NCBI GenBank assembly: GCA_003168265.1
Contig: PMSV01000024.1
Coordinates: 434,001-498,000, forward strand
Length of the DNA stretch: 64,000 bases
Source of the DNA: Chitinophagaceae bacterium
Lineage (GTDB): Bacteria > Bacteroidota > Bacteroidia > Chitinophagales > Chitinophagaceae
Direction: 5' to 3'
Below, piece by piece: positions 46,073 through 55,537 of this stretch (position 1 is its first letter; each line of letters opens with the position of its first letter). The notes beneath the pieces were generated by a model. The model saw only the letters and a list, made by a program, of their open reading frames with translations, did no database searches and was not told where the DNA came from. Position numbers and translations under genes: made by a program.

Positions 46073-46682
46073 TGTTGGCAAACGATTCAACCGCGATTGG
46101 ATTTTTCGTCATCTCCATGTTGAATTTTCATCTGGCCAATCGATTGCAGTCACCGGCCCCAACGGTTCGGGCAAATCCACTCTGCTTCAGGTGATCGCAG
46201 GAGCCATGGAATGCAGCGAAGGCAAAATCAGTTATTATGATGGTCCGCAAAGCAGTCTGCAGCTTATTCCTTTTGAAGGCATTTACCAAAGGATATCGAT
46301 TGCGGCGCCCTTCCTGGAACTCATCGAAGAAATGACCTTCGAAGAATTCCTCAGCTTTCACCTGTCATTCAAAACCCTGTTAAAAGGACTGGACCCTCTT
46401 GAGGCCATGGAATCAGTCGGTTTGGGCAAATCTGCGCATAAGCAGATCCGTTATTATTCATCCGGCATGAAACAACGGGTAAAACTGGCCCAGGCTTTTT
46501 TCTCGGACGCCCAGGTTCTTTTTCTTGATGAACCGACAACCAATCTCGATGCTGACGGCATTGCCTTATACCTCCGTTTGGTCCGCGACTACGGAAAGGA
46601 CCGAATCATCCTGGTCAGCTCAAACGACGAACAGGAATATCGATTCTGCAACGAGCGTATAAATATTCTGGATTTTAAGTAG
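46053..46682 (+). CDS. ABC transporter ATP-binding protein, single-domain
   Basis: A 209-residue ATPase with Walker A GPNGSGKST, the signature YSSGMKQRVKLAQAF, Walker B AQVLFLDEPTTNLD, and a Q-loop region in between. The ATG at 46053 (MKITLTDVGKRF) overlaps lpxA by 20 bases in another frame. No membrane partner is adjacent. Its position next to lpxA is recurrent in Bacteroidota, so an envelope-lipid link is possible but unproven. It resembles CcmA-like short ATPases. Confidence 0.88.
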   Translation: MKITLTDVGKRFNRDWIFRHLHVEFSSGQSIAVTGPNGSGKSTLLQVIAGAMECSEGKISYYDGPQSSLQLIPFEGIYQRISIAAPFLELIEEMTFEEFLSFHLSFKTLLKGLDPLEAMESVGLGKSAHKQIRYYSSGMKQRVKLAQAFFSDAQVLFLDEPTTNLDADGIALYLRLVRDYGKDRIILVSSNDEQEYRFCNERINILDFK

Positions 46683-46701
46683 CATTTCCCGATCGCTGAT
46701 C

Positions 46702-47916
46702 TCAGCGCTGGCTTGCGATCAGCAGGTTCAGGTCTGTGTATTTGAGGTCGAAACGCTGGCTAAGGTGGAAATTGGTAAGGGCTCCTTTGAAAAGATAGAT
46801 CCCGCTTCGCAGATGGACCTTATGCCAAACAAGGTTCTCAAAGCCTCCTTCATCCGCCGCTTCCAGGATCAGGGGCATCAGTACATTGCTTACTGCCTGT
46901 GAAGCCGTTCTTGCGAACCCGGAAGGTATATTCGGAACGCAGTAATGGATTACCCCATATTTCATGAAGATCGGATGCTCATGGGTCGTGATTTCGGAGG
47001 TCTCAAAGCACCCGCCCCTATCAATGCTCACATCGATGATCACGCTGCCGGACCGCATATTGCTGACCATTTCTTCTGAGACCACTACAGCGGTCCTTCC
47101 ACTTTGCGAACTCAAAGCCCCTACTGCCACTTCACAGGTCTTCAGTTGTTTTGACAGGATCCGGGGCTCTATCACAGAGGTCCACATTCGTTGGCCAATA
47201 TTGTTTTGGAGCCTTTTCAGGCGATAAACTGAATTATCAAAGACTTTGACCGAAGCGCCCAGGGCGAGGGCTGCACGGGCAGCAAATTCTCCGACGATTC
47301 CCGCACCGATTATAATAACTTTAGTGGGTGGTATGCCGGAAATCCCGCCAAGTAAAACGCCCTTGCCATGATTGGCTGAACCGAGGTATTGCCCGGCGAT
47401 CAGCATCACCGCGCTTCCTGCGATCTCGCTCATGCTCCTTACAATCGGATAAGAACCGCTGTCATCTTTCAGATTTTCAAAAGAAATGGCCGTGATCCGT
47501 TTCTCCATCATTTTCTCCAGCAATTCCGCCTTCATGGCCGAAAGATGAATGGGTGAAATAAGGATCTGGTTCATTTGGAGCAAGGGAATATCCTCGTCCA
47601 CCACCGGCGCGCTTTTCACCAGAAGAGGAGCCCGAAATACTTCCGCCTTATCAAAAACAATGCGTGCACCGGCCTCGCTGTATTCTTTATCGGCATAATG
47701 AGTGGCCTCTCCCGCATTGTGTTCGATGACGACGTTGTGACCGTTGCTCACCAGCACGCCGACAGCTTCCGGGGTGAGGGCAATGCGATTTTCCTGGAAA
47801 GCGGTTTCTTTAGGAATGCCGATATGCAGATGAGCTTCCTTCGGTTTGACATCAAGGGTTTCTTCAAGGGTTTCATAACTAAAGCTCGTACTGATTATCG
47901 GTTTTTGTTGAGACAT
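46702..47916 (-). CDS. ald: Alanine dehydrogenase
   Basis: A 404-residue enzyme that interconverts L-alanine and pyruvate with NAD. It has the AlaDH/PNT N-terminal domain (HIGIPKETAFQENRIALTPEAVGVLVSNGHNVVIEHNAG) and the Rossmann NAD-binding domain (KVIIIGAGIVGEFAARAALALGASVKVFD). The C-terminal part NIPSGFARTASQAVSNVLMPLI fits alanine dehydrogenase rather than transhydrogenase, which would have extra membrane parts. It is a single gene, convergent with the ABC ATPase. Confidence 0.93.
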   Translation of the reverse strand: MSQQKPIISTSFSYETLEETLDVKPKEAHLHIGIPKETAFQENRIALTPEAVGVLVSNGHNVVIEHNAGEATHYADKEYSEAGARIVFDKAEVFRAPLLVKSAPVVDEDIPLLQMNQILISPIHLSAMKAELLEKMMEKRITAISFENLKDDSGSYPIVRSMSEIAGSAVMLIAGQYLGSANHGKGVLLGGISGIPPTKVIIIGAGIVGEFAARAALALGASVKVFDNSVYRLKRLQNNIGQRMWTSVIEPRILSKQLKTCEVAVGALSSQSGRTAVVVSEEMVSNMRSGSVIIDVSIDRGGCFETSEITTHEHPIFMKYGVIHYCVPNIPSGFARTASQAVSNVLMPLILEAADEGGFENLVWHKVHLRSGIYLFKGALTNFHLSQRFDLKYTDLNLLIASQR

Positions 47917-48080
47917 GGTCAGGGCCGTATATTTTATTTAAAGCGTTTTTTGCAATTAAGTAATTTACAATATTAAGTTGATTTGGGGAGAAACAATTAT
48001 TCTTTAGGCATTGCCGGCGGATAAATATAAATTGCTGAAACCCAGTCCCATTAACAGCTTCAGTCCTGCAGCGCGGTTGG

Positions 48081-48791
48081 TCATCCGGAAGTCAGCAGCA
48101 CTGCCGATACAAGGGCGGCAGTTTCAGATCTCAGTCTGTTTTGCCCCAAGGATACGGGAATAAAATCATGTGCAACGGCCAGTTCAATTTCCTCCTTTGT
48201 AAAATCTCCTTCCGGACCGATCAGAATAATTGTTGAATTCACGGATCTATCGAAAGCTTCACCTAAGAAGACCTTTGAATCTTCCAGGCAATGCGCGATG
48301 AATTTCTGGTATTGGAAAGACTGGGCCAGGGCCTTTTCAAATTCCATGGGGTTTTTCAGTTCCGGTAACCAAACCTGTTGGGATTGCAATAGTGCGCTTA
48401 CAAGGATCTGCTCCATTCTTTCCTTACGAAGATGGGTCTTTCCCGTTCGCTTGCAGATCAGAGGCCATATTTCGGAGACGCCGAGTTCAGTGGCTTTCTC
48501 CAGAAACCATTCAAAGCGTCCGGCATGGTTCAATAAGGAGATGGCGATCCGTACGAGCTTGTTGCTTTGCCTTTTCGTGAATGTCCTCTCCCGAATATTC
48601 ACCCGGCATTTTTTCTTATGATTATCGGTCAGTTCACAGTTTAACAGCAGGCCCCTGCCATTTGTCAGAGCAATCCTTTCCCCGGCCTGCATTCTCAGTA
48701 CCTGAGCCACATGCCGGGAATTCTCTTCATTGAGCTCAAGTATACCGGCATCATCAGGAACCTTATCGATATAAAAAATTGGCAATGACAT
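48081..48791 (-). CDS. rsmE: 16S rRNA (uracil-1498-N3)-methyltransferase
   Basis: A 236-residue SPOUT methyltransferase that methylates U1498 of 16S rRNA. It has the PUA-like N-terminal domain and the SPOUT knot with LIGPEGDFTKEEIE and SLGQNRLRSETA, the SAM-binding motifs of RsmE. It sits 12 bp downstream of the CYTH gene on the same strand, so the two are probably co-transcribed. Confidence 0.95.
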   Translation of the reverse strand: MSLPIFYIDKVPDDAGILELNEENSRHVAQVLRMQAGERIALTNGRGLLLNCELTDNHKKKCRVNIRERTFTKRQSNKLVRIAISLLNHAGRFEWFLEKATELGVSEIWPLICKRTGKTHLRKERMEQILVSALLQSQQVWLPELKNPMEFEKALAQSFQYQKFIAHCLEDSKVFLGEAFDRSVNSTIILIGPEGDFTKEEIELAVAHDFIPVSLGQNRLRSETAALVSAVLLTSG

Positions 48792-48803
48792 AGGCTTTTC
48801 AAT

Positions 48804-49340
48804 TTATAGAGGGCGGAACTGAAGTTCTTTTTCTATGAGCAAATCGCTGTAGGAATTTGCGATATAATCTCCGGGGGCTATGTCAAAAAAATGGGCAAAA
48901 TGCCTGCATTGTTTTTGCAACTGCTCTTCTCCGATTTTACCATCCCGGTCAATGGCCTCGACTTCGAGAAATTCTCCGAGCCCCCTTACCCGATCAAAAT
49001 GAAATTTAACCTGATCGATGAAATAAATCCGGCGGAGCTTTTCCACGATCACGCGTATCCCATGTAGTTTTATGAGGATTTCTTTCAGCGCCGGGCTTGG
49101 CTGCTGTTCATATAAAAGGATTTCAGATTGTCTCGCCCCGGCCTGATCGCCGCGTTCATAATAGATCAACGCGTTTTCAATATTTCCTTCCCTTAATTTG
49201 AGACGACCCCTGGGGACCACGAAATAGGTATCGATCTGCCGATCCTCCCCACAGAATCTTGGCCCGAGCCCAATTAATTTTTCTTCGCAAGCATCCAGGT
49301 TCCTGGCCTTTGCTTTAAATTCAAAATTTCGAAAAGACAT
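48804..49340 (-). CDS. CYTH-domain protein (class IV adenylate cyclase-like)
   Basis: A 178-residue CYTH tunnel-fold protein. The N-terminal FRNFEFKAKARN has the (E)xExK-type phosphate-binding pattern in altered form, and QIDTYFVVPRGRLKLREG and VEKLRRIYFID supply the basic residues lining the tunnel. The family includes CyaB adenylyl cyclase, thiamine triphosphatase and triphosphatases; the substrate cannot be decided here. It lies between dnaB and rsmE on the same strand. Confidence 0.85.
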   Translation of the reverse strand: MSFRNFEFKAKARNLDACEEKLIGLGPRFCGEDRQIDTYFVVPRGRLKLREGNIENALIYYERGDQAGARQSEILLYEQQPSPALKEILIKLHGIRVIVEKLRRIYFIDQVKFHFDRVRGLGEFLEVEAIDRDGKIGEEQLQKQCRHFAHFFDIAPGDYIANSYSDLLIEKELQFRPL

Positions 49341-49381
49341 GACTAAAATAGGAAAGACCGGAGTCGGTTTAGATTTTAATT

Positions 49382-50944
49382 TTAAAAAGGGGGCTGTTCC
49401 TCTTCATCGGAGGAAGGGAAATCATTCATCCGACTTCCTGCCTGGATAAAAAGCTTGGCGCCCCCTTCCTCATCAGGTACAGGTTTCCAGTTTCCAGCGG
49501 GAAGTCCAATGCCACCGAAATCGCTTCCTCCTTCTTCCACGAATTTCTGGATATGCAGTAAGGCTCTCAATTTAATTGTTTCGAGGGAGCCATTGCGGTG
49601 TTTGGCGATTCTGACATGGGTTTCTCCCCGATTGCTTTCCCCCATTTCGTTGGCGTTGATATCATAGTATTCGGGCCTGTAAAGGAACATGACAAGGTCG
49701 GCATCCTGCTCGATGGCTCCCGATTCACGCAGATCGCTGAGCTGGGGCATCTTGCTTCCTTCCTTTCTCTTCTCCACTTCACGACTCAACTGGGAGAGCG
49801 CGATTATGGGAACAGAAAGCTCCTTGGCCAGGCTTTTCAGGTCCCTGGAAATGCGACTGATCTCCTGTTCCCTGTTGCTGTTTTTATTGTCGCCGGTTCC
49901 GCTCATGAGCTGCAGGTAATCGATGATGATCAGCCCCACATTGTGCTTGTTTTTCAAACGGCGGCATTTTGCACGGAATTCAAAAATGTTGAGTGCCGCA
50001 GTATCGTCTATAAATATTGGTGCCTGTGCCAGCCTCTGTATGCCCTTAGCATAAAGCTGTTTCATTTCATGTTCTTCAAGTTTTCCGCGGGCGATCTTTT
50101 CAAGCCAGATCTCGCTTTCGGCAGAAAGGATGCGTTGTACGAGCTGGGCCGCGCTCATTTCAAGGCTGAAAAAAGCGATCGGGGTCGGTTTGCTGGCATG
50201 CAGGGCGGCATTACGCGCCAGATTAAGGGCGAAAGCGGTCTTACCGACAGAAGGCCGAGCTGCAAGGATGATCAGGTCCGTGGGCTGCCATCCGTAAGTG
50301 ACATAGTCCAGGGAATGAAAACCTGATGGGACTCCAGTTATATCTTCGTTCTTATGACGAAGGTCCTCAATGCGTTGAATGGTTTTAACCAGGACTGTAT
50401 CTATGGAATCGAAGTTTTTACGGAGGTGGTTATTGGTGATCTCGAATAATTTGCTTTCAGCATCATCCAACAAGTCGAAAACATCGGTGCTATCCTCATA
50501 AGCATCCCCGATGATCTCCCCGCTGATGCGGATCAGTTCCCGCTGGATGAATTTTTGCATGATGATGCGGGCATGAGTCTCGATATTGGCCGCTGAAACC
50601 ACGCTATTGGTCAGCTTGGTTATGTAGTAGGGGCCTCCGACGAATTCCAGTTCTTCACGAAATCTGAGTTCCTCTACAACTGTAAGGATATCAATAGGTT
50701 GATTTTTTTGAGCCAGCCCCGACATAGCCTGGAAGATCTTCTGATGGCTATCCACATAAAAACATTCCGGTTTGAGGATCTCAACTACCGTATCGAAAGC
50801 GCTTTTCTCCAGCATGATGGCTCCAAGAACGGCCTCTTCTATATCCTTTGCCTGTGGGGGAACCTTTCCATACATCATCGTACTGGTGTCAATGGCAGGA
50901 GCCCGTCTCAACTTTCTTTCCTTGTTAAAATTTGTAAGTTCCAT
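49382..50944 (-). CDS. dnaB: Replicative DNA helicase DnaB
   Basis: A 520-residue hexameric helicase that unwinds the fork. The N-terminal domain (about 30-170, EEAVLGAIMLEKSAFD) binds primase. The C-terminal RecA-like domain has Walker A ARPSVGKTAFALN, Walker B LIIIDYLQLMSG, and SQLSREVEKRKEGSKMPQLSDLRESGAIEQDAD. No intein is present. The acidic tail SSDEEEQPPF at the end is typical of Bacteroidota. It is the first gene of a minus-strand run with the CYTH gene and rsmE. Confidence 0.96.
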   Translation of the reverse strand: MELTNFNKERKLRRAPAIDTSTMMYGKVPPQAKDIEEAVLGAIMLEKSAFDTVVEILKPECFYVDSHQKIFQAMSGLAQKNQPIDILTVVEELRFREELEFVGGPYYITKLTNSVVSAANIETHARIIMQKFIQRELIRISGEIIGDAYEDSTDVFDLLDDAESKLFEITNNHLRKNFDSIDTVLVKTIQRIEDLRHKNEDITGVPSGFHSLDYVTYGWQPTDLIILAARPSVGKTAFALNLARNAALHASKPTPIAFFSLEMSAAQLVQRILSAESEIWLEKIARGKLEEHEMKQLYAKGIQRLAQAPIFIDDTAALNIFEFRAKCRRLKNKHNVGLIIIDYLQLMSGTGDNKNSNREQEISRISRDLKSLAKELSVPIIALSQLSREVEKRKEGSKMPQLSDLRESGAIEQDADLVMFLYRPEYYDINANEMGESNRGETHVRIAKHRNGSLETIKLRALLHIQKFVEEGGSDFGGIGLPAGNWKPVPDEEGGAKLFIQAGSRMNDFPSSDEEEQPPF

Positions 50945-51452
50945 ATTGGGTTAGTAATGCCGTGAAAAAAATGAACTTCCGGGTACGGTGATGATGATCC
51001 CACTTGGCTAATTCGATTAACCAGGCTCATTGGGTAAGCATGCCATCTTAATGTTATGAAATTATTACCTCCAGATGAACCGAATGTTAACCTATTGAGT
51101 CGGGAGGGCGAATTAAAATCCAAAATACCGATCAAAAAAATTTTTCCTTTTCAATATTTATTCAATTTCAATTCACCATCTATTTCACATCAAACTATGG
51201 CTTATGCACATTAAGGACCCGTCTTTCCACAATTTAAAAAAGTTTTTTGCCTTTTCTTTCCGGAAATTCACACAGTTTGTGCAAAAAGATTTATCGCAAA
51301 AAATTTTGCCAAATTTTATCACTACCAGAATGGACTTTCAGGGCTTTTTAGATAGATCAGGCAAATTCAAAAACGACTGCAACCGGCGAACGGGGCCGGT
51401 TGCAGTATTTATATGTATATTTTTAATATGTTCAAATGCCCGCTGATATTGA
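50945..51452. other. 508-bp region between dnaB and the DUF6600 gene
   Basis: I see no convincing gene. A short plus-strand open frame (51204-51446) has no family features and overlaps the terminator hairpin at 51370-51406. The rest is AT-rich, probably promoter and leader for dnaB on the minus strand. Confidence 0.5.
51370..51406 (-). terminator. minus-strand terminator after the DUF6600 gene
   Basis: A 12-bp perfect stem ACTGCAACCGGC / GCCGGTTGCAGT with a 7-base loop, followed on the minus strand by CGTTTTTG. It is strong and lies 47 bp past the stop of the DUF6600 gene. Confidence 0.85.
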
Positions 51453-52793
51453 TTATCCTTGTTTGGGTGTATCGTCCGGCTTCTTTTTCTTATTCTGCTG
51501 TTGCTTGTTGGAAGGTTTTCCCGTCTGTTTTTGAGTCCCTTTTTGATTATTGTTGCCATTTGTCTGTCCTGACTGCACGGGAGGCTGCGCATTCTTTGGC
51601 GGATTGCCATTGTTCAACGGCGCCTTGGTCGGGCTGTTCGCCTGAGTTTGCTGCGGCGGCGGCGCTGCCTGCTTCTGTTGTACCTGTTTTGTCACAGGTT
51701 GTGCATTGACGTTAGCCGCGTTAGAATGGTTGACCTGATTTTGATTTTCCTGAGACGGGGTCGTATTCGCATGCTGCTGCGACTGATTCGGATTCTTATC
51801 CGCCTCAATGACCCCATTATTTGCAGGTTTATTCGCAGGTTGCGGATTATTTTCATTGTTATGCGCCGGTTTCGAGCTGGCTGCCTGGTTTGCCCTGTTT
51901 GATTGAAGATTATTCAGACTTTGCACCTTTGTGGGTGCCGGCTTGGGCGCGTTGATAGTGCTGGTAGTCGTTGTCGCAGCCTTTACCTTAGGGCGGAAGA
52001 GGGCCAGTTGTCCATTATTCATTGCCTGTCCTGGCTTGTTGCTGGTGGTCAATTGTACCGGTTTCAAAGGGGTACCCGTAACACGTGAGACCTCATTCGG
52101 GTCAGGGCCTGCAGCATAGACATTGGTCACATGGGTATTGTTGATCGTCGTATTGTTAGTCGTCGTATTGTTGACACGGACATTAGTCACATTATTATTG
52201 ATGATTGTCGTGTTATTGATGATCGTTACGTTCCGGTTTTCGTTGACATAATAATTATTCACCGCAGGGCTGGTCACGTATTGCTGGGGAACAAAACACC
52301 AGTAATTGGCCGGAGGGTTATAACTAGTCATATACACGTTCTGGCTTACATTCGGTCCGATGGGTGCCCATCCGTAATAATCGTCGCTCCTCCTCCAACT
52401 TACCCAGGCGGGTGCCCAATCATAACCCGGCAACCAGAGCCATCCATATGCATCATCATAGAACCAGCGTCCATAATGAAAAGTAGCCCAACCCCAGTTA
52501 AAGTCAGAAGCCCAAATCCAGCCCTGGTCAGTATAGACCCAATGACCATTCGTGACATAAGGCTTAAAGGAATAATCGACATTGGGAGACCATACATAAC
52601 CGTAATTCGGATAATCCACCCATTGCCCATAGGGGCTAAGGTCATCATAGAATGTCTGAAAAGAGATTTCCGGTTCGGCGGGTGCAGGCGCTGGCGGCGG
52701 CGGCGGCGGATTATAAACCGCAACATGGGCCGGGCTGCAGGAAAAAAAGAAGAACGCTGCCAGGATTCCCAGCAGGCATAAGGCATTTTTCAT
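51453..52793 (-). CDS. DUF6600-type lipoprotein with Trp/Tyr-rich repeats and Asn/Gln-rich tail
   Basis: A 446-residue precursor with lipobox FFFFSC, a proline-rich linker (NPPPPPPAPAPAEP), and a Trp/Tyr-rich domain (about 45-165) of repeated units such as NGHWVYTDQGWIWASD and YGRWFYDDAYGWLWLPG. This fits YXWGXW/DUF6600 proteins. A segment of Asn/Thr/Val repeats (about 183-225) follows, and then about 200 residues of Asn, Gln, Pro and Lys low-complexity sequence. It is probably surface or periplasmic. Function unknown. Confidence 0.85.
   Translation of the reverse strand: MKNALCLLGILAAFFFFSCSPAHVAVYNPPPPPPAPAPAEPEISFQTFYDDLSPYGQWVDYPNYGYVWSPNVDYSFKPYVTNGHWVYTDQGWIWASDFNWGWATFHYGRWFYDDAYGWLWLPGYDWAPAWVSWRRSDDYYGWAPIGPNVSQNVYMTSYNPPANYWCFVPQQYVTSPAVNNYYVNENRNVTIINNTTIINNNVTNVRVNNTTTNNTTINNTHVTNVYAAGPDPNEVSRVTGTPLKPVQLTTSNKPGQAMNNGQLALFRPKVKAATTTTSTINAPKPAPTKVQSLNNLQSNRANQAASSKPAHNNENNPQPANKPANNGVIEADKNPNQSQQHANTTPSQENQNQVNHSNAANVNAQPVTKQVQQKQAAPPPQQTQANSPTKAPLNNGNPPKNAQPPVQSGQTNGNNNQKGTQKQTGKPSNKQQQNKKKKPDDTPKQG
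52134..52240 (-). repeat. degenerate short tandem repeats encoding Asn-Asn-Thr units
   Basis: Inside the DUF6600 gene, the plus strand shows repeated GTATTGTT(G/A) units, which encode INNTT / VNNTT-type repeats on the minus strand. The units are imperfect, consistent with an old local expansion. Confidence 0.55.
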
Positions 52794-52915
52794 AATCTGA
52801 TTTTAGATCATTCAAAAGTAGTTCAATTTTAATAAGGCAGGAACCGTGCTAAACTATAAAAGGAATTTTTTTTAACAAGTGATTTACTAACATGGCTTCG
52901 CATAGACTCATGCGG

Positions 52916-52923
52916 TATATTTG
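52916..52923 (+). promoter_or_regulatory. candidate -7 box for pheT (TATATTTG)
   Basis: A perfect TAnnTTTG, 113 bp upstream of the pheT ATG. This leaves a leader of about 105-110 nt. Confidence 0.4.
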
Positions 52924-53036
52924 CACTTTGTTCACAATCAGGAATATAAATAAAACCGGCATGCGTATTTTGCCACATACAGAAGAATGTATATGGGAGG
53001 TTCCGACGGGCAAACACAAAAAATAAGAATTTTCAG

Positions 53037-55460
53037 ATGAAAATAAGTTACAATTGGCTCCATGAATACCTTCCGGTAAAGGTCGATCCGGAAAGATTAT
53101 CCAAAATCCTCACCTCCGTCGGGTTGGAAGTGGAAAGCCTAGAAAAATACGAATCAGTGAAGGGAGCTTTAAAAGGCCTGGTAGTAGGGAAGGTCCTGAA
53201 ATGCGAAAAACACCCAAACGCCGATAAACTAAAACTAACCCTTGTAGATATCGGCGGGACTGAGCCCCTTAGCATAGTCTGCGGTGCCCCCAATGTTGCC
53301 AAAGGCCAGAAAGTAGTCGTCGCGCGCATCGGTACGACCATCTATCCGCTCAAAGGAGAGCCCCTGACCATGAAAGTCGCTACCATACGGGGAATAGAAA
53401 GTCAGGGAATGATTTGTGCGGAGGATGAGATCGGCTTGGGGGAAGACCATCAGGGTATTATGATCCTTCCGGATGGGACGCAGATAGGGTCGGCAGTGGC
53501 CGATCTGATCAGGCCTTACGAAGATTATATTTATGAGATAGGGCTTACTCCCAATCATATGGACGCGATGAGCCATATCGGCGTGGCCCGTGATATATGT
53601 GCATTTCTTTCCCACCATGGCAATAAGGACCTTCGATTGAAGCAACCCGATGCACCCAATTTTCAGGCATCCGGTACAGGAATCCCCATTATCGTGACGA
53701 TACAAAACATTATCGCATGCCAGCGTTATTCAGGCCTTGTCATTGATAATGTCAGGATAGAGCCCTCTCCATCCTGGATGCAGGACAAGCTCAAAGCAAT
53801 CGGGGTCAGGCCCATCAATAATATCGTTGATATCACCAACTATGTGTTGCATGAGACCGGGCAGCCGCTGCATGCTTTTGATGCACAGGAGATCATCGGC
53901 AACCAGATCATCATTCGCAATCTTCCGGAAGGCACCCCCTTCCGGACTCTTGATGAAAAGGATAGAAAACTGAGCATCGAAGACCTCATGATCTGCAATG
54001 CGGAATCCGGTATGTGCATTGCAGGGGTTTTTGGCGGATTAGAGAGCGGGATCAAGTCGACAACGACCCGCATCTTCCTCGAAAGCGCGTGGTTCAATCC
54101 AATCGATATCCGGAAAACATCTTTTCGTCATGGATTAAGGACGGATGCGGCAACACATTTTGAGAAAGGTATGGATATTTCCAATACCGTCTTTGCTCTC
54201 AAAAGAACCGCTGCACTGATCCTTGAACTGAAAGCCGGGGAGATTGCTTCTGAGATCATCGATGTCTATCCCCATCCGAAACCAATGACGGTAATCGTAC
54301 TCAAATACCATTATCTCAATAAGCTCAGTGGGAAAAATTATCATCCGGACTCTGTTAAAAACATATTGCAAAGCCTGGGTTTCGGGATAATCAAGGAAGG
54401 GCTGGATGATCTTCACATTTCTGTTCCCTATCACAAGCCGGATATCACCCTTCCTGCTGATGTGGTAGAAGAAGTCATGCGGATAGACGGACTCGATAAT
54501 ATTCCGATTCCAGGTTCGATTACGATTTCACCTTCCGTAGAACCTGACCATGCTTCTTCCTCTTTTCGGGAAAAAGTGTCGGATTATCTGGTTGGCCTGG
54601 GTTTCCAGGAAATCTTCACCAATTCGATCACTAGTAGTGCCTATTATGAGGAGGCAGAACTTAAGGGATCCGTGCACATGATCAATAACCTAAGTGCGGA
54701 CCTGGACATTCTCAGGCCGTGCATGTTGGAGACAGGACTGGAAACCCTTTCTTATAACCTGAACCGGAAAATGGGCGATCTGCGTTTCTTTGATTTCGGA
54801 AAAACCTACCAAAGTAATCAGGTTGGCGTTTATTCCGAAAAAAACCACTTCACGCTTTATATAACGGGTGCGCTTTCCGAAGAGTCATGGAAAAGAAAAC
54901 CCGAACCTGCAGATATTTATTATTTAAAGGGGGTATGCGAAAGGGTGGCTCTTTTGCTGAGCCCTGTTCCTCTGTTTTTTGAACGCTCTGATAAAAAAAG
55001 CCTGGAACCTGCTTTGACAGGTAAACTGCAAAATCTCAGCTTATTGCATTTCGGTTCTGTTAGCGCTTCGGTTCTGAAGAGATTCGACATCCGCCAGCCA
55101 GTCTATTTTGCCGATTTCGATTGGGACCTTTTATTATCCGTAGCCGGGCCAGGGATTGAATTCCGGGAAATCCCGAAACAACTTCCCGTTATCCGGGATC
55201 TGGCCATCGTGGTGGACAAGGGCCTGTCCTATCAAAAAGTGGAGTTGACAATCAGGGGAAATGGCCTTTCCAGATTGAGGAATACCCGTCTTTTTGATGT
55301 TTTTGAAAATCCACGCCTCGGAGAAAACAAAAAATCGCTTGCTATTTCTTTTTCCTTTTGGGATGAAGACAAAACGCTCACAGATGAGGAAGTGGACTCC
55401 ATGATGCAAAAAATCATGCAGTCTTTTGAAAAGGAATTGAGTGCTGAAATCCGAAAATAA
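53037..55460 (+). CDS. pheT: Phenylalanine--tRNA ligase beta subunit
   Basis: An 807-residue beta chain of the alpha2-beta2 synthetase. The N-terminal EMAP-like tRNA-binding domain (about 40-150, KCEKHPNADKLKLTLVDIG), the B3/B4 domain with the editing site, the B5 domain (VYPHPKPMTVIVLKYHYLNKL), the catalytic-like core and the C-terminal FDX-ACB domain (about 715-807, LPVIRDLAIVVDKGLSY) are in the expected order. Full length. pheS is not in the window. Confidence 0.97.
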   Translation: MKISYNWLHEYLPVKVDPERLSKILTSVGLEVESLEKYESVKGALKGLVVGKVLKCEKHPNADKLKLTLVDIGGTEPLSIVCGAPNVAKGQKVVVARIGTTIYPLKGEPLTMKVATIRGIESQGMICAEDEIGLGEDHQGIMILPDGTQIGSAVADLIRPYEDYIYEIGLTPNHMDAMSHIGVARDICAFLSHHGNKDLRLKQPDAPNFQASGTGIPIIVTIQNIIACQRYSGLVIDNVRIEPSPSWMQDKLKAIGVRPINNIVDITNYVLHETGQPLHAFDAQEIIGNQIIIRNLPEGTPFRTLDEKDRKLSIEDLMICNAESGMCIAGVFGGLESGIKSTTTRIFLESAWFNPIDIRKTSFRHGLRTDAATHFEKGMDISNTVFALKRTAALILELKAGEIASEIIDVYPHPKPMTVIVLKYHYLNKLSGKNYHPDSVKNILQSLGFGIIKEGLDDLHISVPYHKPDITLPADVVEEVMRIDGLDNIPIPGSITISPSVEPDHASSSFREKVSDYLVGLGFQEIFTNSITSSAYYEEAELKGSVHMINNLSADLDILRPCMLETGLETLSYNLNRKMGDLRFFDFGKTYQSNQVGVYSEKNHFTLYITGALSEESWKRKPEPADIYYLKGVCERVALLLSPVPLFFERSDKKSLEPALTGKLQNLSLLHFGSVSASVLKRFDIRQPVYFADFDWDLLLSVAGPGIEFREIPKQLPVIRDLAIVVDKGLSYQKVELTIRGNGLSRLRNTRLFDVFENPRLGENKKSLAISFSFWDEDKTLTDEEVDSMMQKIMQSFEKELSAEIRK

Positions 55461-55537
55461 GAATAGGGGGAATCGGGCCTGGTGATTTTGAGTACGGAAT
55501 TTGCAATATATTGCTGTATTTTAATTAAGCTTTGAAT

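Noticed and set aside
49598-50326. 242-residue plus-strand frame inside dnaB
   Set aside because: It is antisense to the helicase core. The long opening is a by-product of the codon use of dnaB.
51204-51446. 80-residue plus-strand frame between dnaB and the DUF6600 gene
   Set aside because: It has no family features and its 3' part runs through the minus-strand terminator hairpin.
52131-52781. 216-residue plus-strand frame over the DUF6600 gene
   Set aside because: It arises from the repetitive Trp/Tyr and Asn codons of the minus-strand gene, which has a lipobox, domain pattern and terminator.
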